A DNA stretch of 64,000 nt from Sandaracinomonas limnophila (GTDB taxonomy: Bacteria > Bacteroidota > Bacteroidia > Cytophagales > Spirosomataceae): contig NZ_SACY01000003.1 in the NCBI RefSeq assembly GCF_004005965.1, positions 496,001 through 560,000 on the forward strand, in the 5' to 3' direction. The stretch's first letter is position 1, and each line of letters opens with the position of its first letter. The notes beneath the pieces were generated by a model that saw only the letters and a list, made by a program, of their open reading frames with translations, was not told where the DNA came from and searched no databases. Made by a program: the position numbers and the translations under genes. Positions 17,317-27,212 of this stretch are shown here, in pieces.

Positions 17317-19752
17317 ATGAAAATATCACTTAATTGGCTTAACGATTTTATAAATACATCTGAATTACCTTCAAAAGGTTCAGCAGAGGAATTGGATGTT
17401 TTATTGACTAATACAGGTTTAGAGGTTGAAGGTATAGAATCGCAAGAAACAATTCCTGGAGGTTTGAAGGGTTTTGTGGTTGGCGAGGTTATTACCTGCG
17501 AAAAATTTCAAGTAAAAGACAAAACGCTTTCGGCAACAACTGTAAATGTTGGACAAGAAGAATTGCTTCAAATTGTTTGTGGGGCGGCTAATGTGGCAGC
17601 AGGGCAAAAAGTTATAGTTGCAACTCCTGGCACACAATTATATGATAAAGAAGGTAAGCCTTTATTTACAATTGAAAAAAGAAAGGTTTATGGACAGCCC
17701 TCAGAGGGAATGATTTGTGCAGAAGATGAAATTGGCATTGGAGAGTCACATGATGGTATCTTAGTTTTAGATACCCAATTACCCAATGGAACTCCAGCTG
17801 CAGAATATTTTCAATTAAATTCGGACCAAGTAATTGAAATAGGTCTGACTCCCAATAGAGCAGATGCTGCATCCCATTGGGGAGTAGCAAGAGACATCAA
17901 AGCTGTTTCTGGACTAGAAATCAAATTGCCAGATGTAGCTGAAATCACATCTGGTGAAAACATCCACCCTATTCAAGTAATTGTAGAGGATGAGGGTTGT
18001 ACCCGTTTTTGTGGATTAACCATCGATGGTGTGGAGGTCAAAGATTCACCAGAATGGTTAAAAGAGCGATTAATTGCCATTGGGTTACGTCCGATAAATA
18101 ACATTGTTGATATCACGAATTTCATTTGTCATGGCCTGGGACAACCCATGCATGCATATGATTGGAGTGAAATTAAAGGGGGCAAATTATTAGTAAAAAC
18201 CTTGCCGAAGGGAACTGAATTTGTGACCCTTGATGAAGTTAAAAGAAAACTTCATGGAGAAGAATTAATGATTTGTGATGCGGAAACTGCCATTGGAATT
18301 GCAGGAGTGATGGGTGGTGCAGATTCTGGTATTAAGTCGAAAACCACTCGAGTATTCTTAGAAGTGGCACATTTTAGACCGGAAAGGATCCGTAAAGCTT
18401 CCCAATTACATAGTTTAAAATCAGATGCTTCTTTCCGATTTGAAAGAGGCACTGATGTTGAGGCAAAAATGTTTGCTTTAAAATATGCAGCGAAATTGAT
18501 TTTAGAAATTGCTGGGGGAAAAATCACTTCAGAGATCACAGATTTTTATCCAGAAAAAGCTGTACGAGTTCAAATATCAAGCAGCTTCCAACGTATTAAC
18601 GATTACATTGGAATCGAAATCCCTTCGAAAGAAATTGTTCGAATTTTAGAAGCATTAGATTTTGAATTTGTCAAAAATGATGAAGCGAATTTTGAGGTTT
18701 TGGCACCACTTTATCGTGTTGATGTAACCAGAGAGGCCGATTTGGTAGAGGAAATCCTTCGCATACATGGATTAGACAATGTTCCTCTTTCTGAACATTT
18801 AAGTGCTAATTTTTTATCGGAATTTCCAACCATAGATAAGGAGAAGAATCAACTAAAAATTAGTCAATCACTATTGGCGAAAGGATTTAATGAAATTATC
18901 ACCAATTCATTGACCAAAGAAGAATTTCATCAATGGATTGCGAAAGATTTAGAATTTGAAACGGTTCAGATATTAAACAGACTTTCAGAAGATTTGGGTG
19001 TTATGCGTCAACATGTTGTTTTCCAAGGATTAGAAACTTTGGCACATAATATTAATCGCCGCCAAAAGGATTTAAAGTTGTTTGAATTTGGAAAAACCTA
19101 CCATAAAAAAGGGGAAAAATATTTAGAAAAAAGACATTTAAGCTTGTTGGTTTCTGGATTATGGATGGGTGAAACTTGGGAGGTTAATCCCGGTAAATCT
19201 CAATTTTATCATTTGTTTCAATTAGTTCAATCCTTGATGTGGCAAATGGGATCACCGGCCTTTGACACAGAGACAATTGAAAATTCTGATATTTATGCTT
19301 TTGGCTTAAAGGTTTTAGTTAACAAAAAGGCTGTAATAAGTCTGGGATTAATTCAACCAGATTTGGCTGCTAAATTTGATGTAAAGCAAGAAGCATTTTT
19401 AGCAGATTTTGATTGGGATTTTTGGGTGAAGCAAAGTAAAGACAAATTTGTTTATCAAGAAATTTCAAAATTCCCGGAAGTAAGGAGAGATTTATCTTTA
19501 GTGATTGATAAGACTGTAACTTTCCAGTCCATCAAAAAAACTGCCTCTCAATTCGAAAAGAATTTATTGAAGTCGGTTTCTATTTTTGATGTGTACGAGG
19601 GCAAGAATTTAGGAGAAGGCAAAAAGTCCTATTCTGTTTCATTTACCCTACAAGATGAACAACAAACCTTGACCGACAAGGTAATTGATTCCACAATGGA
19701 GCGATTAATGAAAGGTTTTGAAAAGGATTTAGGTGCTGTAATTCGCAAATAA
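17317..19752 (+). CDS. pheT: phenylalanyl-tRNA synthetase beta subunit
   Basis: Beta chain of the heterotetrameric PheRS. 811 residues, full family length: N-terminal tRNA-binding OB domain (VVGEVITCEKF, VCGAANVAAGQKV), B3/B4 editing region, B5 domain, catalytic-like core, and C-terminal ferredoxin-fold anticodon-binding domain (KFPEVRRDLSLVIDK onward). Second gene of the def operon; pheS is not in the window. Confidence 0.97.
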   Translation: MKISLNWLNDFINTSELPSKGSAEELDVLLTNTGLEVEGIESQETIPGGLKGFVVGEVITCEKFQVKDKTLSATTVNVGQEELLQIVCGAANVAAGQKVIVATPGTQLYDKEGKPLFTIEKRKVYGQPSEGMICAEDEIGIGESHDGILVLDTQLPNGTPAAEYFQLNSDQVIEIGLTPNRADAASHWGVARDIKAVSGLEIKLPDVAEITSGENIHPIQVIVEDEGCTRFCGLTIDGVEVKDSPEWLKERLIAIGLRPINNIVDITNFICHGLGQPMHAYDWSEIKGGKLLVKTLPKGTEFVTLDEVKRKLHGEELMICDAETAIGIAGVMGGADSGIKSKTTRVFLEVAHFRPERIRKASQLHSLKSDASFRFERGTDVEAKMFALKYAAKLILEIAGGKITSEITDFYPEKAVRVQISSSFQRINDYIGIEIPSKEIVRILEALDFEFVKNDEANFEVLAPLYRVDVTREADLVEEILRIHGLDNVPLSEHLSANFLSEFPTIDKEKNQLKISQSLLAKGFNEIITNSLTKEEFHQWIAKDLEFETVQILNRLSEDLGVMRQHVVFQGLETLAHNINRRQKDLKLFEFGKTYHKKGEKYLEKRHLSLLVSGLWMGETWEVNPGKSQFYHLFQLVQSLMWQMGSPAFDTETIENSDIYAFGLKVLVNKKAVISLGLIQPDLAAKFDVKQEAFLADFDWDFWVKQSKDKFVYQEISKFPEVRRDLSLVIDKTVTFQSIKKTASQFEKNLLKSVSIFDVYEGKNLGEGKKSYSVSFTLQDEQQTLTDKVIDSTMERLMKGFEKDLGAVIRK

Positions 19753-19834
19753 TATATATTAATACGTAATTCACATAATAAAATTAGAATTGTTTCATTT
19801 TAAGATGAAAATTAATTTTGAAAAAATTATAAAA

Positions 19835-20548
19835 ATGAAAAAAAACCTACATTCATTAACTTTTATCCTTGCACTATGTTTAGTTTTAGTCATTAATTTT
19901 AAGTTATTTTCTCAAAATGCGGTAATTAGAATTCCTAAAAAAGAGACTAAAAACTCTAACATTTCTCAAACGAATAAAATTTCAGAGGCTACCTCAATCA
20001 GCCCAACAAAAAGTCTTACACTGCCTAATTTAAAGGTTGGTGCATCAATTTATTTACCGGGAAGTATTTTGTCTGCCTTTGGTAGTTCTATTGGATATGG
20101 TGTAAATTTAGATGGTGATTTTGCTGAAGTTTATGACAATTTAACCGTTTATGGTGACGCTTCCTTTATCCATGGATCAAATACTCTATCGAATAGTTCT
20201 AATTTTTCAGGCTCCAACTATTCAACATCTACAACAAGAAATTCGAACCTAATTCCAATTATGTTAGGTGCAAGATATCATTTAACAGATAAAATTCCCT
20301 TGTATTTTGGATTTGGTTTAGGGTATGGATTATACAATGTTACTACCAAGTATTCATCTTCTTCAAATATAGGATATTCAAGTTCGGAATCTTCTAGTTT
20401 ATCAGGTTTTGGCTATAACTTTCATATAGGGTTTAATTTGACAAAAATATCCTTTCAAATCAAACAACAGAACATTTCAATTGGAGAAAATGGAATTACA
20501 TTACCAATCAATAATTTAGCAATTTCAGCTCATTACAGAATTAATTAA
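19835..20548 (+). CDS. putative outer-membrane beta-barrel protein
   Basis: About 237 residues from the ATG at 19835, whose product begins with a clear signal peptide (MKKNLHSL then a hydrophobic core, cleavage near LFSQNA). Earlier in-frame starts (TTG 19790, ATG 19805) would put an odd charged leader before it. The mature protein has a Ser/Thr/Asn-rich linker, then alternating strands such as LIPIMLGARYHLTDKI, LYFGFGLGYGLY and a final ISAHYRIN, typical of an OmpW/outer-membrane porin-like barrel. Serine-rich loops (TSTTRNSN, YSSSSNIGYSSSE) are probably surface-exposed. Function unknown. Confidence 0.7.
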   Translation: MKKNLHSLTFILALCLVLVINFKLFSQNAVIRIPKKETKNSNISQTNKISEATSISPTKSLTLPNLKVGASIYLPGSILSAFGSSIGYGVNLDGDFAEVYDNLTVYGDASFIHGSNTLSNSSNFSGSNYSTSTTRNSNLIPIMLGARYHLTDKIPLYFGFGLGYGLYNVTTKYSSSSNIGYSSSESSSLSGFGYNFHIGFNLTKISFQIKQQNISIGENGITLPINNLAISAHYRIN

Positions 20549-20550
20549 TA

Positions 20551-20574
20551 AAAAAAGCCCCGAGGGGCTTTTTT
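20551..20574. terminator. bidirectional intrinsic terminator
   Basis: AAAAAAGCCCC GA GGGGCTTTTTT between the convergent barrel gene and ffh; symmetric and 1 base from the ffh stop. Confidence 0.9.
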
Positions 20575-20575
20575 G

Positions 20576-21910
20576 TTATCTTTTAAACATATTTCCAAGA
20601 TTTGGCATTTTCATTTTGCCGTCTTGTACTTTGTTCATCATTCGCATCATTTTACGCATATCTTCAAATTGTTTCAACAAATTATTTACTTGTTGAATTG
20701 AAGTTCCTGAACCTGTTGCAATTCTATTTTTACGAGATGAATTTAGGATATCTGGATTTTCTTTTTCCTTTTTCGTCATAGATTGAATGATTGCCTCAAT
20801 TGGCTTAAAGGAATCATTGGAAATATCTACATCTTTAACGGCTTGACCCATTCCAGGCACCATACCCATTAAGTCTTTGATATTACCCATCTTTTTAATT
20901 TGCTGCAATTGGGTATAAAAATCTTCAAATGTAAAATTATTTTGACGAATCTTTTTGTTCAAACGAGCTGCCTCTTCCTCATCAAAGGCTTGTTGAGCTC
21001 TTTCAACCAAGGAAAGTACGTCACCCATTCCGAGGATACGATTTGCCATACGATCAGGATAAAACTGATCCAAGGCCTCCATTTTCTCTCCCGTGGAAAT
21101 GAATTTTATTGGTTTTTCTACTACCTGGCGTATAGATAAAGCCGCACCACCGCGAGAATCACCATCTAATTTGGTTAAAACAACTCCATCAAAATTTAAT
21201 CTATCATTGAAGGTTTTTGCTGTATTTACCGCATCTTGTCCGGTCATCGAATCGACCACAAACAAGGTTTCGGTAGGTCGAATAGCCTTTTTAACCTCTT
21301 CAATCTCGGCCATCATTGCCTCATCAACTGCCAAACGACCAGCAGTATCGACAATTACAACCTTTTTACCCATTTTTTTAGCGTATTCTAAAGCATTAGA
21401 TGCAATAGAAACGGCATTTTTATTCTCAGGCTCTGCATAAACCTCCACACCTACTTGCTCACCTAAAACCTTTAATTGGTCAATAGCAGCAGGGCGGTAA
21501 ATATCACAAGCCACCAATAAAACCTGACGGCCTGATTTCTTGATATGTTGGGCTAATTTCCCAGAAAATGTTGTTTTACCAGAACCTTGCAAACCAGCAA
21601 TTAATACAATTGCCGGATCTCCTTTTAAATTAATTTCCTGCTTTTCGCCACCCATCAATTTGGTCAATTCTTCGTGAACAATTTTCACTAACAATTGTCC
21701 CGGTTCAACAGCAATCAAGATTTTTTGACCCAATGCTTGGTCCTTGATATTATCTGTAATTTCTTTGGCAACCTTATAGTTAACGTCGGCATCCATTAGA
21801 GCGCGACGAATTTCTTTAATTGTTGAGGCAACATTAACATCAGTGATACTACCCTTTCCCTTCAGGGTACGCATTGCGGAGGTTAACTTGGTACTTAAAC
21901 TTTCAAACAT
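20576..21910 (-). CDS. ffh: signal recognition particle protein Ffh
   Basis: GTPase of the SRP that targets membrane and secreted proteins co-translationally. 444 residues: N domain, G domain with GLQGSGKTT, DTAGRL and TKLDGDSRGG, then a methionine-rich M domain at the C-terminus (MRKMMRMMNKVQ) that binds SRP RNA and signal peptides. Downstream of purU with a 50-bp gap and its own promoter. Confidence 0.98.
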   Translation of the reverse strand: MFESLSTKLTSAMRTLKGKGSITDVNVASTIKEIRRALMDADVNYKVAKEITDNIKDQALGQKILIAVEPGQLLVKIVHEELTKLMGGEKQEINLKGDPAIVLIAGLQGSGKTTFSGKLAQHIKKSGRQVLLVACDIYRPAAIDQLKVLGEQVGVEVYAEPENKNAVSIASNALEYAKKMGKKVVIVDTAGRLAVDEAMMAEIEEVKKAIRPTETLFVVDSMTGQDAVNTAKTFNDRLNFDGVVLTKLDGDSRGGAALSIRQVVEKPIKFISTGEKMEALDQFYPDRMANRILGMGDVLSLVERAQQAFDEEEAARLNKKIRQNNFTFEDFYTQLQQIKKMGNIKDLMGMVPGMGQAVKDVDISNDSFKPIEAIIQSMTKKEKENPDILNSSRKNRIATGSGTSIQQVNNLLKQFEDMRKMMRMMNKVQDGKMKMPNLGNMFKR

Positions 21911-21934
21911 AATTTATAAATCTTAAAAGGAAGG

Positions 21935-21942
21935 CAAATTTA
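21935..21942 (-). promoter_or_regulatory. -7 promoter box for ffh
   Basis: Minus-strand TAAATTTG, 24 bases before the ffh ATG at 21910. Confidence 0.45.
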
Positions 21943-21960
21943 GCCAATTTTGAGCAAATT

Positions 21961-22794
21961 TTACTCAAATAAAATCGTCTTATTTTGATGAATGAACACT
22001 CTGTCTTCCAAAACTAATTTCAGAGCCTTTGAAAGGACAATTTTTTCTACTTCTTTTCCTGCTTTCGACATATCCTTTGCTGTAAGCGTATGGTTTACAG
22101 GTACAATTTCTTGACAAATGATTGGGCCTTCATCTAAATCATCCGTCACAAAATGGGCCGTTGCCCCAATGATCTTTACACCACGCTCAAATGCCTGTTT
22201 ATAAGGATTAGCTCCAATGAATGCCGGCAAAAATGAGTGATGAATATTCACCATTTTACCTAAATATTTTGAGGCAAATGCTGGACTTAAAATACGCATA
22301 TATTTTGCCAATACAACCAAATCTGGCGAAAAGGCATCAATTTTTTCAGACACCAATTTTTCATGTGCCTCACGTTCCATTCCATCTGCTGAAATAAAAT
22401 AAAATGGAATATTAAATTGCTCACACAATGGTTGAAGAACTTGGTGATTGCCCACAACTGCCTGAATCTGGAAGGGCATGTCTTGAAATTGATTTTTGAT
22501 CAACAAATCACCTAAACAATGATGTTCTTTGGTAACTAAGACTACAACTTTCTTTTGGATTGGAGGGATGATTTCAATTTTTGCATCTAAAGGCAAAAAT
22601 TTTTGCAAACTCGATTGAATAAAAGGGATGTCACAATCACCTGTAAACGATATTCGCATGAAAAAGCGTTCTGATTCTTCGACAACAAATTCATTTGTCT
22701 GCGTCACGTTTACCTTTTGTTCAAATAAAACCCCCGTGATTTGATGCACCAAACCCTTTTGGTCTGAACAGGTAATTTTAATAATTGTCTCCAT
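21961..22794 (-). CDS. purU: formyltetrahydrofolate deformylase
   Basis: Hydrolyses 10-formyl-THF to formate and THF, balancing the C1 pool. 277 residues: N-terminal ACT domain (IIKITCSDQKGLVHQITG) and a formyltransferase-type C-terminal domain (NIHHSFLPAFIGANPY, with the catalytic Asn/His/Asp set, ATAHFVTDDLDEGPII). The frame stays open far upstream into the divergent icd gene, but ATG 22794 is the proper start: it precedes the ACT domain directly, and a -7 box (22819-22826) lies so close that a start at 22818 would fall before the transcript begins. Confidence 0.94.
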   Translation of the reverse strand: METIIKITCSDQKGLVHQITGVLFEQKVNVTQTNEFVVEESERFFMRISFTGDCDIPFIQSSLQKFLPLDAKIEIIPPIQKKVVVLVTKEHHCLGDLLIKNQFQDMPFQIQAVVGNHQVLQPLCEQFNIPFYFISADGMEREAHEKLVSEKIDAFSPDLVVLAKYMRILSPAFASKYLGKMVNIHHSFLPAFIGANPYKQAFERGVKIIGATAHFVTDDLDEGPIICQEIVPVNHTLTAKDMSKAGKEVEKIVLSKALKLVLEDRVFIHQNKTILFE

Positions 22795-22818
22795 CCAAAA
22801 ATAATCTAAAAAATTCAT

Positions 22819-22868
22819 CAAATTTAGCCCAAAATAATGTAGTAAACAAAGTTTTAGTACTACCTTTG
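22819..22868. promoter_or_regulatory. divergent -7 boxes for purU (minus) and icd (plus)
   Basis: Minus strand TAAATTTG at 22819-22826 for purU; plus strand TACCTTTG at 22861-22868 for icd, giving icd a leader of about 55 bases. Confidence 0.5.
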
Positions 22869-22927
22869 TAGGATTAAGTAGATTGTAAAAATCTAATTTT
22901 TTGTACAAACAAAAGTAAATATTCAAA

Positions 22928-24157
22928 ATGGAAAAAATTAAAGTTGCCAATCCAGTAGTTGAGCTTGATGGCGATGAAATGACTCGAATTATTTGGAAGT
23001 TTATCAAGGACAAATTGATTTTGCCGTATGTAGATGTGGATATCAAATACTACGATTTAGGTGTTGAGTATCGCGATGAAACGAACGATCAAGTTACAGT
23101 TGAAGCTGCTGAGGCTATCAAGAAATATGGCGTAGGTATCAAATGCGCTACTATTACTCCTGATGAGGCACGTGTGGCTGAATTTGGATTGAAGCAAATG
23201 TGGAAATCTCCAAATGGAACAATTCGTAACATTTTGGATGGCACAGTTTTCAGAGAGCCAATCGTTTGTGCCAACGTTCCTCGTTTAGTACCAAACTGGA
23301 CAGCACCAATCGTTATTGGTCGTCACGCATTTGGAGATCAATACCGTGCAACTGATTTTGTAACAAAAGGAAAAGGAAAATTGACTGTAACTTTCACTCC
23401 AGAAGAAGGTGGTGATGTTCAATCATTTGAAGTTTACAATTTCAAAAGTGATGGAGTTGCCTTAACAATGTACAACACAGATGAGTCGATCCGTGGATTT
23501 GCTCATTCATGTTTTAATATGGCATTAGGAAAAGGATGGCCATTGTATTTGTCAACTAAGAACACCATTTTAAAGAAATACGATGGTCGTTTCAAAGATA
23601 TTTTTGAAGAAATTTATGTAGCAGATTACAAGGCTAAATTTGAAGCTGCAGGAATCGTATATGAGCACCGATTAATTGATGACATGGTTGCATCTGCTTT
23701 AAAATGGAATGGAAATTTCGTTTGGGCATGTAAAAACTATGATGGTGACGTACAATCTGATACAGTAGCACAAGGCTTTGGCTCATTAGGATTAATGACC
23801 TCTGTATTGGTTACTCCAGATGGAAAAGTTATGGAAGCTGAGGCTGCTCACGGTACGGTTACTCGTCACTACAGAGATCATCAAGCTGGAAAACCAACTT
23901 CTACTAACCCAATTGCCTCAATTTTTGCTTGGACAAGAGGTTTGGAATTCCGCGGAAAATTAGATGGCAACCAACCATTGATTCACTTCTGCCAGACTTT
24001 AGAAAAAGTTTGTGTTGAAACAGTTGAATCAGGTAAAATGACTAAGGATTTAGCGGTTTGTATCCACGGAAATAAAGTAAACCATGGAGAGCACTATTTG
24101 TATACTGAAGAGTTCTTAGCTGCTTTAGACGAGAATTTACAGAAAGCATTAGCTTAA
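22928..24157 (+). CDS. icd: NADP-dependent isocitrate dehydrogenase, eukaryotic-type homodimer
   Basis: TCA-cycle enzyme converting isocitrate to 2-oxoglutarate with NADPH formation. 409 residues of the type II (eukaryote-like) subfamily: begins [18 protein letters not shown], has [18 protein letters not shown] substrate-binding segment, [14 protein letters not shown], and [15 protein letters not shown] for NADP. It lacks resemblance to the E. coli-type Icd. Single gene ending at a large hairpin repeat. Confidence 0.96.
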   Translation: MEKIKVANPVVELDGDEMTRIIWKFIKDKLILPYVDVDIKYYDLGVEYRDETNDQVTVEAAEAIKKYGVGIKCATITPDEARVAEFGLKQMWKSPNGTIRNILDGTVFREPIVCANVPRLVPNWTAPIVIGRHAFGDQYRATDFVTKGKGKLTVTFTPEEGGDVQSFEVYNFKSDGVALTMYNTDESIRGFAHSCFNMALGKGWPLYLSTKNTILKKYDGRFKDIFEEIYVADYKAKFEAAGIVYEHRLIDDMVASALKWNGNFVWACKNYDGDVQSDTVAQGFGSLGLMTSVLVTPDGKVMEAEAAHGTVTRHYRDHQAGKPTSTNPIASIFAWTRGLEFRGKLDGNQPLIHFCQTLEKVCVETVESGKMTKDLAVCIHGNKVNHGEHYLYTEEFLAALDENLQKALA

Positions 24158-24160
24158 TAT

Positions 24161-24247
24161 AATTGTTAATTGTTAATTGTTAATTGTTAATTGTTAATGG
24201 TTAATTGTAGAGAATTAATTTACAATTAACCATTAACAATTAACAAT
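24161..24247. repeat. TTAATTG heptamer array with 27-bp perfect inverted arms
   Basis: Seven-base units of TTAATTG type repeat from 24161 to 24208. Arm 24183-24209 is perfectly complementary to 24221-24247 with an 11-base loop, and the right arm runs into TTTTTT. It lies between the convergent icd and esterase genes, so it can act as a strong intrinsic terminator for icd. Confidence 0.9.
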
Positions 24248-24250
24248 TTT

Positions 24251-26377
24251 TTATTGAACCACTATTTGCTTAGAATAAGTCTTATGATCTGCTGTTGAAA
24301 CAGAGATTATATATTTCCCTGAAGCCAAATTAGTAAGGGCCAAGTTATAAGTTTGGTCACTTGTTATTTTCCCTTCCTTCACAATTCTACCTGAATAATC
24401 CACCAACTGATAATTTGCATTAGTCAAATCAGAAATGGATTCAATTTTCACTAAATCATCCGAAAAAACTGGATTAGGAAAAGCTGATAGGCCAGCGTCG
24501 TTTGGAAGCGTATAATTAAATATTGCGGGAGCTGAATTACAAGTCAAGGTAGAATTGTACGTTTTGCTTGCATACAATTTATAGGTCCCTGTTTGGTTCA
24601 CTCGAAGATACGTATCTGATTTTTGCAAATCTCCGGATGAATTCTGCCAGTGGTAATCGATATCAAACAATTTCAATCCACCATAGAGGACATAAGGTGA
24701 ATTTAAAGTAATTTGGGGTGTAGCTGGGTTCTCAAAAACAGTTACTTTTAATAAATTTGAAGGAGCTGATTGACAGGCAAATTGATTTTTAGAAACCGCG
24801 GAATACTCACCCGTTTTTGTAACAAAAATAGAACTACCAACAGCTCCATTATTCCAATAAACTAAACTAGAGCCCGAATTTTTCAATTCGACCTGATTAC
24901 CATTACAAAAATTCAGATTCCCATTGGCGGTAATTGAAACTTGAGCAGGAATTGGAAAATTATTACTATTAATTATGGGCGATTGGAATTCGATAAAATT
25001 ATTTTTCTTGTATTTAATTGTAAATGTTTTACCAGACAAATTATCATAAAGAGAATTTTGAGCTGCTAAAATTTCGTTATTTGAATTTAAAATATCAAAC
25101 GAATCAGCACCTAAGCGATATACATTTACATTTGAATTTGAACAAAATTTATCCAATATTGGAAATGATAAAGGTGAAACTGGCAGACCAGCACCCGAAA
25201 ATAAAACCTGTAATTTTGCATACCAACCATTGGCCAAATCATTAAAAGCATTTGGAGAAAAGTGTGTACATCCCAAATATGGAACTGCCAAACGCGGTAC
25301 CTCAATCAAATCAGAATTAACACCCGGTAAAAACAAATTGCTATTATAATTAAACAATTCATTATAAGCGGCAACTATTTTAGAATTATCTGCTAATGGT
25401 CCACATGATGAACCCCCATCATAATTTCTAATATATGTACTTTGAGCTAATAAAAAAGGAATAGAAAGTCCAGAAACAGATGAAACTGCACTTGATACTT
25501 CTTTAAAATAACTGACAAAATCGTTGGTAGACATTTGTTGCACATTATCTGTTTCTCCAATTTGCCAAAGCACAGCACGAACACCATTTACTCCGCTATA
25601 TTTTTTTAGGACTTGCTGAAGGTTATCAAAGGGGAAACCTGCAGGATAATACGAATCAATCCATGGGTTTTTTGATGCGATTCCCCTGGAAGATTCTGCC
25701 CAGTTTCGAATGGAGGTTCCACTCCAGGCCACATTAAAAAAACAAACAGGAACTTTTAAATTAGCAACAATAGTTTCTCCTAATTTGGGCCAAAAAAAGT
25801 TGTTAAATCCTAAGGGTCCAATGATTGAGCTAGATTTGATTACTTCGAATTTATCCAATGGGAAATTTTTTCCGTTCGGTCCAATATAGGAAAAATTATC
25901 AGTTGCGGTGGGAGTAGCACTATTGCTAAAATTAGCAGAAATTACCATTTCATTGGTAGTTCCAGAATTAAATGCTTCCCTTTCAACACCTTGTGCATTT
26001 GATTGTCCAGCGATGATAAACACTTCTCCAACTCCAAACCGGTTAAGTGTAGCAGAATCAGAGGGAATTCCGTTGGAGAATGTACGAACTTTAAATTTAT
26101 ACCAGCCTCCTTTAAGTGTTAATTTCCCTTGGTAAAATCCACCGATTGCAAGAGAATCTAATACTATCCATTTGCCTTCTTGTTCTTTACTATCGACTAC
26201 TTGAATTAATTTATATTCTACCTTGGAAGAATTGGCAGGTAATTTTCCTAAGAATGAAACTTCTGCAAAATTCGTTTTGTCACGTTGCAAAACCTGATTA
26301 TTATAGGGATAATCAACCGTGATTTGTGGAAAGGCCTTGGTCCAAATAAACAATAATAGAAAAACTATTTTACGCAT
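24251..26377 (-). CDS. secreted SASA-type carbohydrate esterase with type IX sorting domain
   Basis: 708 residues. Signal peptide (cleavage near AFPQI, residue 19). A sialate O-acetylesterase-like (SASA/SGNH) domain has the nucleophile motif GQSNAQG at 124-130, an NVAWSGTSIRNW block and a late THFSPNAF His motif. The middle carries Ig-like repeats with cysteines. The last about 75 residues form a type A type-IX-secretion sorting domain (LSAFPNPVFSDD near 630, ending YSKQIVVQ). Predicted role: surface or released deacetylation of polysaccharide. Monocistronic. Confidence 0.87.
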   Translation of the reverse strand: MRKIVFLLLFIWTKAFPQITVDYPYNNQVLQRDKTNFAEVSFLGKLPANSSKVEYKLIQVVDSKEQEGKWIVLDSLAIGGFYQGKLTLKGGWYKFKVRTFSNGIPSDSATLNRFGVGEVFIIAGQSNAQGVEREAFNSGTTNEMVISANFSNSATPTATDNFSYIGPNGKNFPLDKFEVIKSSSIIGPLGFNNFFWPKLGETIVANLKVPVCFFNVAWSGTSIRNWAESSRGIASKNPWIDSYYPAGFPFDNLQQVLKKYSGVNGVRAVLWQIGETDNVQQMSTNDFVSYFKEVSSAVSSVSGLSIPFLLAQSTYIRNYDGGSSCGPLADNSKIVAAYNELFNYNSNLFLPGVNSDLIEVPRLAVPYLGCTHFSPNAFNDLANGWYAKLQVLFSGAGLPVSPLSFPILDKFCSNSNVNVYRLGADSFDILNSNNEILAAQNSLYDNLSGKTFTIKYKKNNFIEFQSPIINSNNFPIPAQVSITANGNLNFCNGNQVELKNSGSSLVYWNNGAVGSSIFVTKTGEYSAVSKNQFACQSAPSNLLKVTVFENPATPQITLNSPYVLYGGLKLFDIDYHWQNSSGDLQKSDTYLRVNQTGTYKLYASKTYNSTLTCNSAPAIFNYTLPNDAGLSAFPNPVFSDDLVKIESISDLTNANYQLVDYSGRIVKEGKITSDQTYNLALTNLASGKYIISVSTADHKTYSKQIVVQ

Positions 26378-26418
26378 GTATTTACTTGAAAATTACTTTA
26401 TTAAAATTCTTATATTTT

Positions 26419-26426
26419 CAAAAATA
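26419..26426 (-). promoter_or_regulatory. -7 promoter box for the esterase gene
   Basis: Minus-strand TATTTTTG, 42 bases before the ATG at 26377 and directly after the ribosomal-operon terminator. Confidence 0.4.
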
Positions 26427-26430
26427 GGCA

Positions 26431-26466
26431 AAAAAAAGTCGCAAGTGAAAACCTGCGACTTTTTTT
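26431..26466 (-). terminator. intrinsic terminator of the rpsF-rpsR-rplI operon
   Basis: Stem GTCGCA/TGCGAC flanked by A-run and T-run, 10-base loop, 12 bp after the rplI stop on the minus strand. Confidence 0.88.
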
Positions 26467-26478
26467 ATTTAATTTTAA

Positions 26479-26922
26479 TTACTCAGCTACTACAGAGAAA
26501 GTAATTTTGTGCTTTACATCTTTGTGAAGATCCAAAGTAGCGGCGTAATCGCCAACCATTTTCACCTCAGAGTCAAAAGAAATTTTCTTACGATCTACAT
26601 CGAACCCTTTTTCTTTCAATAAATCTGAAATCTGTAGGCTTGTTACACGGCCAAAGATTTTACCACTTTCTCCTGTTTTAGCAGGAATTGTTAATGCTAA
26701 TTCTCCAATTGAAGCAGCTAAATCCAAAGCATCCTGACGGATTTTTTCTACTTTGTGAGCAGCTTGCTTAATATTTTCTGCCAAAACCTTTAGGTTCGAA
26801 GAAGTTGCCATCATAGCAAATCCTTGGGGAATCAAGTAATTACGACCATATCCTGCTTTCACAGTTACTACATCGTTCTTATATCCCAATCCGGCAATAT
26901 CAGTTTTTAATATGATTTCCAT
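26479..26922 (-). CDS. rplI: 50S ribosomal protein L9
   Basis: 147 residues. N-terminal domain MEIILKTDIAGLG..DVVTVKAGYGRNYLIP is diagnostic (signature GYGRNYLIPQGFA), followed by the long helix and C-terminal domain (GKIFGRVTS). Third gene of the rpsF-rpsR-rplI operon, 36 bp after rpsR. Confidence 0.98.
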   Translation of the reverse strand: MEIILKTDIAGLGYKNDVVTVKAGYGRNYLIPQGFAMMATSSNLKVLAENIKQAAHKVEKIRQDALDLAASIGELALTIPAKTGESGKIFGRVTSLQISDLLKEKGFDVDRKKISFDSEVKMVGDYAATLDLHKDVKHKITFSVVAE

Positions 26923-26958
26923 TTGAATAAATCTCTAATGTTAATAATTGTTTCCGGT

Positions 26959-27210
26959 TTATTTCAAGCCATCAGCTACGTATGGCATTAAAGCCAAATG
27001 ACGAGCTCTTTTAACTGCTTGTGATACTTTTCCTTGAAATTTCAAAGAAGTTCCTGTAATACGACGAGGTAAAATTTTACCTTGCTCATTTACTAACTTT
27101 AATAAGTAATCCGGATTCTTATAATCGATATACTTAATGCCTGACTTCTTGAAGCGGCAGTATTTTTTACGATTGTTGTTCTTATCTACTGGTTCGTTTA
27201 CAAGTGTCAT
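26959..27210 (-). CDS. rpsR: 30S ribosomal protein S18
   Basis: 83 residues; core YKNPDYLLKLVNEQGKILP, RRITGTSLKFQ and the C-terminal AVKRARHLALMPYV are typical S18. The zinc-binding cysteines are not retained apart from one Cys in KKYCRFKK. 2 bp after rpsF. Confidence 0.97.
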   Translation of the reverse strand: MTLVNEPVDKNNNRKKYCRFKKSGIKYIDYKNPDYLLKLVNEQGKILPRRITGTSLKFQGKVSQAVKRARHLALMPYVADGLK

Positions 27211-27212
27211 GA

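Noticed and set aside
22795-23046. Upstream extension of purU into icd
   Set aside because: It overlaps icd and its promoter; the ACT domain starts at the ATG at 22794.
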